Shown one piece after another: positions 57,372 to 64,000 of a stretch of DNA of 64,000 bases (the stretch's first letter is position 1; every line of letters starts with the position of its first letter). Under the pieces are notes generated by a model. The model worked only from the letters and a program-made list of their open reading frames with translations. It was not told the DNA's origin and did not search any database. The DNA lies in assembly GCF_013166575.1 (NCBI RefSeq), contig NZ_JABKKE010000007.1:62001-126000 (forward strand). The letters run 5' to 3'. The position numbers and the translations under genes are program-made. The stretch is from Xylanibacter rodentium. GTDB taxonomy: Bacteria > Bacteroidota > Bacteroidia > Bacteroidales > Bacteroidaceae.

Positions 57372-57956
57372 ATGGAAGAGAAGATAAACATCACTGACGA
57401 AGAGGCACTACAAAAAGAAGAGCCCGATACAGAAAACCCCGAAGAGAACACGGCAACCGAAAATACAACAGAGGAAAGTACGGAAAAAGAGCAGGAAGAA
57501 GAGAAAGACCCGCTGACTGTGGCCAACGAGCAAATCGACGAACTGAAAGACAAATATCTGCGCACCGTAGCCGAATTTGACAACTATCGCAAACGCACAC
57601 TTAAAGAGAAGGCAGAACTGATACTCAACGGAGGAGAGAAGACCATCACTGCCATACTGCCGGTGCTCGACGACATGGAACGTGCCATAGCCAACGGTGA
57701 AAAGACAGAGGACCCACAGGTGCTGCGTGAAGGCATCCAACTGATATTCGCCAAATTCCAAAAAACACTCGAAGGACTTGGAGTGAGCAAGATAGAAACA
57801 GCCGAGGCCGACTTCAACACCGACGTACACGAGGCCATTGCTATGGTTCCCGGCATGGGCGACGACAAAAAAGGCAAAGTGCTCGACTGCGTACAGACAG
57901 GGTATAAGCTGAACGACAAAGTAATCCGTCACGCCAAAGTGGCAGTAGGACAATAA
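57372..57956 (+). CDS. grpE: Nucleotide exchange factor GrpE
   Basis: The 194-residue protein has an acidic disordered N-terminus (to about 50), a long coiled-coil helix ([27 protein letters not shown]) and the beta domain near the C-terminus. Its landmark segment is [15 protein letters not shown] followed by [32 protein letters not shown]. It releases ADP from DnaK. dnaJ follows after four bases, so both are co-expressed. A sigma-54-type promoter precedes it. Confidence 0.96.
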   Translation: MEEKINITDEEALQKEEPDTENPEENTATENTTEESTEKEQEEEKDPLTVANEQIDELKDKYLRTVAEFDNYRKRTLKEKAELILNGGEKTITAILPVLDDMERAIANGEKTEDPQVLREGIQLIFAKFQKTLEGLGVSKIETAEADFNTDVHEAIAMVPGMGDDKKGKVLDCVQTGYKLNDKVIRHAKVAVGQ

Positions 57957-57960
57957 CAAA

Positions 57961-59118
57961 ATGGCAAAGAGAGACTACTATGAAGTGTTGGGTGTAGACA
58001 AAAACGCTTCAGAAGACGAAATAAAGAAGGCATACCGCAAAATCGCCATCAAGTATCACCCCGACCGCAATCCGGGCAACAGGGAAGCCGAAGAGAAGTT
58101 TAAGGAAGCAGCCGAGGCTTACGACGTATTGCATGACGCCCAAAAGCGCCAACAATATGATCAGTTCGGATTCAACGGCCCAGCAGGTGCCGGAGGATTC
58201 GGAGGTGGTTTTGGCGGCAGCATGAACATGGACGACATTTTCTCCATGTTCGGTGACATCTTCGGCGGACGTGCCGGTGGCTTCGGAGGTTTCGGAGGAG
58301 GCCAGCGCCGGCCGCAGCAACACCGAGGCAGCGACCTGAGATTGAAAGTGAAACTGTCGATGAGCGAAATCGCACACGGCGTGACCAAAAAGTTCAAGGT
58401 GCGCAAGGACATCACATGCTCGCACTGTCATGGCAGCGGTGCTGAGGCCGGAAGCGGCACGGAGACATGTCCCACATGCCACGGTTCTGGCGTAATAACA
58501 CACACTACACAAAGCATTTTCGGCATGATGCAGACACAGGGCGTATGTCCCACGTGTGGCGGTGAAGGCTCTGTCATCAAGAACAAGTGTCATGTATGCG
58601 GCGGCACGGGTGTGCAGAAAGGCGAAGAAGTGGTTGAGATAAAAATCCCGGCCGGTGTAGCCGAAGGCATGATCGTAAATGTACCGGGCAAAGGCAACGC
58701 CGGACAACGCAACGGCATTAACGGTGACATACAGGTGTTTATTGCCGAGGAGGAGAATGACACCTTTGTACGCGATGGCAATGACATCATTTACAATCTG
58801 CTGCTCGACTTCCCGACGGCAGCCCTTGGCGGAGAAGTGGAGATTCCGACAATAGAAGGGACAAAGCTGAAAGCCAAGATTGACAGTGGCACACAGCCCG
58901 GAAAGACACTGCGTCTGCGCGGTAAGGGACTGCCCGCCGTGCAAGGTTACGGACACGGCACCGGAGACTTGGTAGTGAACATAAGCGTATACGTGCCGAA
59001 AACACTGAGCCGTGAAGAGAAAGAAGCATTGGCGAAGTTCCGCGACAGCGACAATTTCAAAGGCGACTCTTCTACAAAACGTTCGATATTCGAGCGGTTC
59101 AAGAATTATTTCAACTGA
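57961..59118 (+). CDS. dnaJ: Chaperone DnaJ (Hsp40)
   Basis: The 385-residue type I DnaJ has a J domain (to residue 70) with the HPD motif in [11 protein letters not shown] and a Gly/Phe-rich region (~73-115). A zinc-finger region follows with four CxxCxGxG repeats ([32 protein letters not shown]), then two beta-barrel substrate domains and a C-terminal region. It stimulates DnaK ATPase and delivers substrates. It is coupled to grpE; dnaK is not in the window. Confidence 0.97.
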   Translation: MAKRDYYEVLGVDKNASEDEIKKAYRKIAIKYHPDRNPGNREAEEKFKEAAEAYDVLHDAQKRQQYDQFGFNGPAGAGGFGGGFGGSMNMDDIFSMFGDIFGGRAGGFGGFGGGQRRPQQHRGSDLRLKVKLSMSEIAHGVTKKFKVRKDITCSHCHGSGAEAGSGTETCPTCHGSGVITHTTQSIFGMMQTQGVCPTCGGEGSVIKNKCHVCGGTGVQKGEEVVEIKIPAGVAEGMIVNVPGKGNAGQRNGINGDIQVFIAEEENDTFVRDGNDIIYNLLLDFPTAALGGEVEIPTIEGTKLKAKIDSGTQPGKTLRLRGKGLPAVQGYGHGTGDLVVNISVYVPKTLSREEKEALAKFRDSDNFKGDSSTKRSIFERFKNYFN

Positions 59119-59161
59119 GAAACAAAGGACTGTTTTTTTAATAAGCAAATGACATAGGGCA

Positions 59162-59225
59162 AACGCAAAGACCCACAGGCGGAAAAGTACAACAACACTT
59201 TTACAGCCGTGTGTCTTTGCGTTTA
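59162..59225 (+). terminator. Hairpin after dnaJ
   Basis: AAACGCAAAGAC (59162-59173) pairs with GTCTTTGCGTTT (59214-59225), with further inner pairing (AAAAGT/ACTTTT). T-rich sequence precedes and follows. Confidence 0.7.
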
Positions 59226-59256
59226 TCCATTAAGTAGCATATCTGTTATACAAAAA

Positions 59257-60558
59257 ATGACATACAAGGATACAACGGAATATCTGTTCAACCAAATGCC
59301 GATGTTCGAAAGACAGGGAGCATCCGGATATAAAGAAGGACTGAGCAACACTCTCGCTTTGGACGAACATTTCGGCCATCCGCACCAAAACTACCTTACC
59401 ATTCATATTGCCGGCACCAACGGAAAAGGTTCGTGCGCCCATACGATTGCCGCCATTCTGCAGACATGCGGATATAAAGTAGGACTGTATACATCACCAC
59501 ATCTTGTCGATTTTCGCGAACGGATACGTGTCGACGGCCATGAAATCAGCGAAAAGTATGTTGTTGATTTCGTCGAACGCGAACGCAGATTCTTCGAACC
59601 GCTGCATCCGTCATTCTTTGAGGTGACCACTGCCATGGCCTTCAAATATTTCAGCGACATGAAGGTTGATGTGGCCGTAATCGAAGTTGGGCTTGGCGGA
59701 CGACTTGACTGTACGAACATTATCACCCCCACCCTGTCTGTCATAACGAACATCAGTCTCGACCACACGCAATTCCTCGGCGACACACCGGCAAAAATAG
59801 CGGCAGAAAAAGCCGGTATAATAAAGAAAGGTGTACCGACATTAATAGGAGAAGCCACAGACGAAACACGTCCGGTATTTATCCGCAAGGCAGGAGAAAT
59901 CGGAGCACCTATTGTTTTTGCCGAAGAATATCCGGAGATAAAATCATACAAGTATGCCATAAACGGAGGCATAACATACGAGACAGAACATTGGGGAGAA
60001 ATCTACGGCGAATTGGGCGGCTCATATCAAGCAAAGAACACCAATACAATAATGCATGCCGTAAGAATACTCATGAAACAAGGTGTCATCAATGGCAACC
60101 ACGACACTGTATCAAAAGCCATCCACACAGCCTTTGCCGAAGTGACCAGGCTTACTGGATTTGCCGGACGATGGCAGAAAGTGAAAGACAACCCTCTCGT
60201 GATATGCGATGCCGGGCATAACGCAGGCGGATGGGAATGGCTTGCCAAACAGCTCGCAGAAATACGATGTCACAAAAAACATATCGTATTCGGCATGGTA
60301 AACGACAAAGATATAGACAGTGTTCTAAGCCTTTTACCCAAAGACGCTGTCTACCATTTCACAAGACCGGAAAGCAAACGGGCCATGTCCGAATCAAGAC
60401 TAACGGAAATGGCCGTCACACACGGACTAAGAGGTACATACCATCATTCCGTAAAAGAAGCATACGAAAGTGCTCTTCAAAACACTTCTGAAGACGATTT
60501 TATTTTCGTAGGGGGGAGCTGTTACGTCGTTGCGGACTTCCTAAAAGAATGCGTTTAG
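59257..60558 (+). CDS. folC: Dihydrofolate/folylpolyglutamate synthase
   Basis: The 433-residue Mur-ligase-family enzyme has the P-loop HIAGTNGKGSCAHTIAAIL, YTSPHLVDFRERI, the VAVIEVGLGGRLDCTN segment and the SLDHTQFLG motif. The C-terminal domain has NPLVICDAGHN. It adds glutamate residues to folates and makes dihydrofolate from dihydropteroate. ATG 59257 is chosen since MTYKDTTEYLFNQ is the normal start; upstream codons belong to the terminator region. Confidence 0.95.
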   Translation: MTYKDTTEYLFNQMPMFERQGASGYKEGLSNTLALDEHFGHPHQNYLTIHIAGTNGKGSCAHTIAAILQTCGYKVGLYTSPHLVDFRERIRVDGHEISEKYVVDFVERERRFFEPLHPSFFEVTTAMAFKYFSDMKVDVAVIEVGLGGRLDCTNIITPTLSVITNISLDHTQFLGDTPAKIAAEKAGIIKKGVPTLIGEATDETRPVFIRKAGEIGAPIVFAEEYPEIKSYKYAINGGITYETEHWGEIYGELGGSYQAKNTNTIMHAVRILMKQGVINGNHDTVSKAIHTAFAEVTRLTGFAGRWQKVKDNPLVICDAGHNAGGWEWLAKQLAEIRCHKKHIVFGMVNDKDIDSVLSLLPKDAVYHFTRPESKRAMSESRLTEMAVTHGLRGTYHHSVKEAYESALQNTSEDDFIFVGGSCYVVADFLKECV

Positions 60559-60623
60559 GGGTTTTTAACTAAAACGAAGGTGTTTTTTTTCACGTTTCGT
60601 TCGCTATTTTCGTTTTTTTTAGG

Positions 60624-60631
60624 TTACTTTG
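60624..60631 (+). promoter_or_regulatory. Likely -7 element of the galactose operon
   Basis: TTACTTTG, one mismatch from TAnnTTTG, lies 35 bases before the galM ATG. Confidence 0.45.
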
Positions 60632-60666
60632 CAACTACGTAATCAATAACTAAAAACAACGGATTT

Positions 60667-61755
60667 ATGACGAACACAACGGGAAATACAAATTTATGCG
60701 GTCTGAACCGAAAAGATTTTCAGACCACTATAAACGGTAAGAAGACCGACCTTTACATACTGAAGAACAGAAAGGGATATGAAATCGCCATAACAAACTA
60801 TGGTGGAGCAATAGTAGCCATCATGGTACCAGACAGAGATGGCAAAGTGGCAAATGTCATTCAAGGGCACGACAACATCCAAGATGTGATCAACAGTCCC
60901 GAACCATTCCTTTCCACGCTCATCGGACGTTACGGAAACAGAATATGCCGCGGACAATTCACACTTAACAAAAAAGAATATCAATTGACTGTAAACAACG
61001 GCCCGAATGCCCTGCACGGTGGTCCGACAGGATACCACGCACGAGTTTGGGATGCACGACAGATGGGACCACGCTCACTCGCACTCAACTATGTATCGGC
61101 ATACGGTGAAGAAGGCTTCACAGGAGAATGCCGAATAACAGTGGAATTCACATTCACGGATGCCAATGAACTCGTAATAGAATATCTCGCCACCACCAAC
61201 AAGAAAACTATAATAAACCTTACACATCACGGATTTTTCAGTCTTGCCGGAATCGCAAACCCGACACCGACTATTGACAATCTCGTTTGCGAAATCAATG
61301 CCGACTATTACCTTCCTATTGACAATACGTCTATCCCAACAGGAGAAATCCGCTTTGTCAAGGACACACCGTTTGACTTCCGTACACCGAAAGAAGTGGG
61401 ACGTGACATTGATGCCGATGACGAGCAAATCAAGAACGGAGCCGGATACGACCATTGCTTCGTACTCAACAAGAAAGAAGAAGGCGAATTGAGCTACGCA
61501 GCCAAGATAACCGAACCGGTAAGCGGACGCACAATGGAAGTATACACCACAGAACCCGGAGTGCAGGTTTATACGGACAATTGGGCTGACGGATATGCCG
61601 GACAACATGGAGCCACTTTCCCGCGCCGCTCTGCCATCTGCTTTGAATGTCAACATTTCCCGGACAGTCCCAATCATCCTTACTTCCCGTCAGTAATAAT
61701 AGAACCGGGCAAGCAGTACAAACAGAAGACTATCTACAAATTCGGAACTAAATAA
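60667..61755 (+). CDS. galM: Aldose 1-epimerase (galactose mutarotase)
   Basis: The 362-residue protein has NYGGAIVAIMVPDRDGK, the sugar-binding NGPNALHGGPTGYHARVWD and the catalytic-region TNKKTIINLTHHGFFSLAG. Near the C-terminus it has TTEPGVQVYTDNW. It interconverts alpha and beta anomers of galactose before phosphorylation by GalK. No signal peptide is visible, so it is cytoplasmic. It is the first gene of the galM-permease-galK set. Confidence 0.95.
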   Translation: MTNTTGNTNLCGLNRKDFQTTINGKKTDLYILKNRKGYEIAITNYGGAIVAIMVPDRDGKVANVIQGHDNIQDVINSPEPFLSTLIGRYGNRICRGQFTLNKKEYQLTVNNGPNALHGGPTGYHARVWDARQMGPRSLALNYVSAYGEEGFTGECRITVEFTFTDANELVIEYLATTNKKTIINLTHHGFFSLAGIANPTPTIDNLVCEINADYYLPIDNTSIPTGEIRFVKDTPFDFRTPKEVGRDIDADDEQIKNGAGYDHCFVLNKKEEGELSYAAKITEPVSGRTMEVYTTEPGVQVYTDNWADGYAGQHGATFPRRSAICFECQHFPDSPNHPYFPSVIIEPGKQYKQKTIYKFGTK

Positions 61756-61772
61756 ATACTATCCCAAAATAT

Positions 61773-61807
61773 CCTATGGCCTCTCATCTATGACGGGAGG
61801 CCATAGG
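61773..61807 (+). terminator. Hairpin between galM and the permease
   Basis: CCTATGGCCTC (61773-61783) pairs with GAGGCCATAGG (61797-61807). No long T run follows, so it may only attenuate or protect RNA ends. Confidence 0.6.
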
Positions 61808-61868
61808 TGATTGTGTAAAATACGAAACATATCTAATCAACTATCAATTATAAAACAACAACAGTAAA

Positions 61869-63164
61869 ATGTCAGATTTACAAAAAAAACAAGGCAGCAA
61901 TATGGTTGCCATCATTACTATGTGCTTCATCTTCGCGATGATTTCATTTGTAACCAACATGGGCGCTCCTTTCGGAAACATTTGGGGATTCACATACCCC
62001 TGGGCCGGAATGATGGGCAACATGATGAACTTTGCCGCATACTTGTTCATGGGTATTCCTGCCGGGAATATGCTCGTAAAATACGGTTACAAAAAGACGG
62101 CCCTTATAGCCCTTGCCGTAGGTGTAATCGGACTTGCCATCCAATACCTTTCAAGCGTCTTCGGTGCCGACATCAAGACTTTCGTGTATGACGGTCAGGT
62201 GGTAGCCCTGAACCTTGTCATATATCTTCTCGGTGCGTTCATCTGCGGTTTCTGCGTATGTATGCTCAACACCGTGGTCAACCCGATGCTGAACATTCTT
62301 GGCGGAGGCGGTAACCGCGGCAACCAGTTCATACAGATTGGCGGTACGCTCAACTCACTCACAGGAACACTAACCCCGCTTCTCACCGGTGTGCTCATCG
62401 GCACAGTAACCAAGAACACCAGTATGAGCGATGTTTCTCCGCTGCTTTTTGTCGGCATGGCCGTATTTGCTATCTCGTTCTTCATCATTGCCAAAGTTCA
62501 CATCCCCGAGCCACAAGCCGAAATAAAAGAACATGTCAGCATAACAAGTCCGCTCAAGTTCCGTCATTGCGTACTCGGCGTGATTGCCATATTCTTCTAT
62601 GTCGGTGTTGAGATCGGTATCCCCGCACAGCTTAATTTTTACATTTCAAATATGGACTTTGAAGGTGCAGCCGCTGTCGGCGGAAGTTTTGCCGCTGCAT
62701 ATTGGTTCCTCATGATGTGCGGCCGATTCATCAGTAGTTTCATCAGCGGTGCCATATCCACAAAGGTCCAGATGACCACCGTATCATCTGTTGCTATAAT
62801 ATTGCTCCTGACAGCCATATTCCTGCCTGAGACAAACACGATGAGCGTTCCTTTCATCAATGTGGAATGCTCCATCCCGACAAAATGTGTGCTTATCGCC
62901 CTGTGCGGTCTGTGCACGTCAATAATGTGGGGTGGTATTTTCAATCTCGCCGTAGAAGGTCTTGGCAAATACACCGCTCCCGCATCCGGTCTCTTCATGA
63001 CGATGGTTGTAGGTGGCGGAGTAATGCCCCTCATCCAGGACAGCATAGCCAAGTCGGCAGGTGAGATTGCAAGCTACTGGCTCGTAATCGGCATGATAGC
63101 CTACATACTCTTCTACAGTGTAATCGGCAGCAAAAACGTAAACAAGGACATTCCTGTAGACTAA
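61869..63164 (+). CDS. MFS sugar permease (FucP/GluP-like, probable galactose or glucose transporter)
   Basis: The 431-residue protein has about 12 hydrophobic helices and lies between galM and galK, the usual place of the sugar:proton symporter. Segments such as NPMLNILGGGGNRGNQFIQIGG and TLNSLTGTLTPLLTGVL fit FHS-family symporters. The first loop is short, as in fucose permease homologues. Galactose is the likely substrate from context; glucose is possible. Confidence 0.9.
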   Translation: MSDLQKKQGSNMVAIITMCFIFAMISFVTNMGAPFGNIWGFTYPWAGMMGNMMNFAAYLFMGIPAGNMLVKYGYKKTALIALAVGVIGLAIQYLSSVFGADIKTFVYDGQVVALNLVIYLLGAFICGFCVCMLNTVVNPMLNILGGGGNRGNQFIQIGGTLNSLTGTLTPLLTGVLIGTVTKNTSMSDVSPLLFVGMAVFAISFFIIAKVHIPEPQAEIKEHVSITSPLKFRHCVLGVIAIFFYVGVEIGIPAQLNFYISNMDFEGAAAVGGSFAAAYWFLMMCGRFISSFISGAISTKVQMTTVSSVAIILLLTAIFLPETNTMSVPFINVECSIPTKCVLIALCGLCTSIMWGGIFNLAVEGLGKYTAPASGLFMTMVVGGGVMPLIQDSIAKSAGEIASYWLVIGMIAYILFYSVIGSKNVNKDIPVD

Positions 63165-63210
63165 GAAAACAGAAACATTATTTTACTAACCCTATAAAAA
63201 CGACAAGATT

Positions 63211-64000
63211 ATGGATATAGAATTTGTAAGGAGCCGCTTTGTCAAGCATTTCGATGGCAATGAAGGCAATATCTACGCCTCTCCAGGACGTATAAATCTG
63301 ATAGGCGAGCACACAGACTATAACGGAGGTTTTGTATTTCCCGGAGCTGTTGACAAGGGGATAATGGCAGAAATGCGGCCCAACGGCACGGAAAGTACCG
63401 TACGCGCATACTCAATAGACCTGAAAGACCGTGTTGATTTCGACCTTAACGACCCTAACGGTCCGAAAGCAAGCTGGGCCCGCTATATATACGGCATCAG
63501 CCTCGAGATGAAAAAACTCGGCGTACCCGTAAAAGGCTACAATATAGCTTTTGCCGGCGATGTACCCCTCGGGGCCGGTATGTCCTCATCGGCAGCCATG
63601 GAGAGCTGCTTTGCCTGCGGTCTCAACGACCTCTTCGGTGATAACAAGGTAAGCAAATGGGACATGGTATTGGCAGGACAGGCTACCGAGCACAACTACT
63701 GTGGTGTGAACTGCGGCATCATGGACCAGTTCGCCAGCGTATTCGGCAAAGCCGGATGCCTCATGCGTCTCGACTGTCGCAGCCGTGAGTTCGAGTATTT
63801 CCCCTTCAATCCTGTTGGATACAAGCTCGTTCTGCTCGACTCTGTAGTTAAGCACGAGCTGGCCGGTTCGCCATACAACGACCGCCGCAACAGTTGCGAA
63901 AACGTGGTTAAGCATATAGCAGCCAAACATCCCGAAGGAAAGTTCGAGACACTTCGCGACTGTACTTGGGAACAACTTGAGGAGGTCAAAGACGAAGTCG
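63211..64000 (+). CDS. galK: Galactokinase (partial, cut by the right window edge)
   Basis: 263 residues are visible, out of about 385. The N-terminus has the galactokinase signature GRINLIGEHTDYNGGFVFP. The ATP-binding glycine-serine loop is PLGAGMSSSAAMES, and NCGIMDQFAS with the catalytic-base Asp follows. It phosphorylates galactose to galactose-1-phosphate. It follows the permease by 46 bases. The C-terminal third is outside the window. Confidence 0.95.
   Translation, partial: MDIEFVRSRFVKHFDGNEGNIYASPGRINLIGEHTDYNGGFVFPGAVDKGIMAEMRPNGTESTVRAYSIDLKDRVDFDLNDPNGPKASWARYIYGISLEMKKLGVPVKGYNIAFAGDVPLGAGMSSSAAMESCFACGLNDLFGDNKVSKWDMVLAGQATEHNYCGVNCGIMDQFASVFGKAGCLMRLDCRSREFEYFPFNPVGYKLVLLDSVVKHELAGSPYNDRRNSCENVVKHIAAKHPEGKFETLRDCTWEQLEEVKDEV

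Overview
The window reads as a piece of a Bacteroidales chromosome, most likely Prevotellaceae or a close relative, with mid-range GC judged by eye. Supporting signs are the TAnnTTTG -7 promoter elements before most genes with almost no Shine-Dalgarno sequences, a Bacteroidetes-type RNA polymerase omega (Rpb6-like) gene beside bamD and a DUF4293 gene, an Oar-like TonB receptor, PCMD, BACON-type, DUF4468 and Porin_10-type proteins, an HU-like protein of the Bacteroidetes type, and an ATCase with a separate pyrI subunit. Both edges cut genes: an EptA-type transferase on the left and galK on the right. No tRNA, rRNA, CRISPR array, transposase or phage gene was recognised.

Layout. 1-3.1 kb: a reverse-strand operon (PCMD protein, Omp85-type barrel, lipid A phosphoethanolamine transferase). 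3.6-9.5 kb: HU-like protein, PBP1A, pyrB-pyrI, glyA. 9.6-15.1 kb: a GH51 arabinofuranosidase divergent from a sensor of the hybrid two-component type that ends just after its membrane segment. 15.15-16.0 kb: a structured RNA candidate, then ribE. 16.1-22.4 kb: a six-gene operon for a TolC-MacA-MacB exporter with a LytS/LytTR two-component pair. 22.4-27.0 kb: gph-like phosphatase and a CBM20-bearing amylomaltase (reverse), then mltG (forward) and a candidate antisense-oriented small RNA. 27.3-31.2 kb: bamD, omega, DUF4293 (reverse) and uvrB (forward). 31.5-37.1 kb: DUF4468 protein, small membrane protein, Porin_10 barrel, and an AT-richer outer membrane receptor that looks imported. 37.1-39.9 kb: HD hydrolase, menA, a 52-residue membrane protein, a pseudouridine synthase. 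40.3-50.9 kb: Oar-like receptor plus a triple OB-fold lipoprotein, then GH98 and GH43-like secreted glycan enzymes. 51-55 kb: a lone YhcG/DUF1016 nuclease, a lipoprotein and a Pif1-like helicase. 55.6-60.6 kb: ABC-F ATPase, grpE-dnaJ, folC. 60.7-64 kb: galM, sugar permease, galK.

How the genes work together. Most of the window is core housekeeping: pyrimidine, one-carbon, riboflavin, folate and menaquinone synthesis, cell wall and outer membrane assembly, DNA repair and chaperones. The accessory layer is glycan use: GH51, GH98 and GH43 would act on arabinose-decorated plant polymers such as arabinoxylan, amylomaltase on malto-oligosaccharides, and galM-permease-galK on free galactose. No SusC/SusD pair lies beside these enzymes.

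The least ordinary material is in the spacers. There is a roughly 200-nt RNA candidate with its own promoter and a terminal stem running into a U tract. There are three unrelated spacer repeats that share a 22-bp period. A palindromic repeat occurs in two inverted copies with a compensatory base-pair change. A candidate small RNA carries an extended anti-SD-complementary segment. A sigma-54-type promoter lies before grpE-dnaJ. Several very long perfect hairpins lie between genes.
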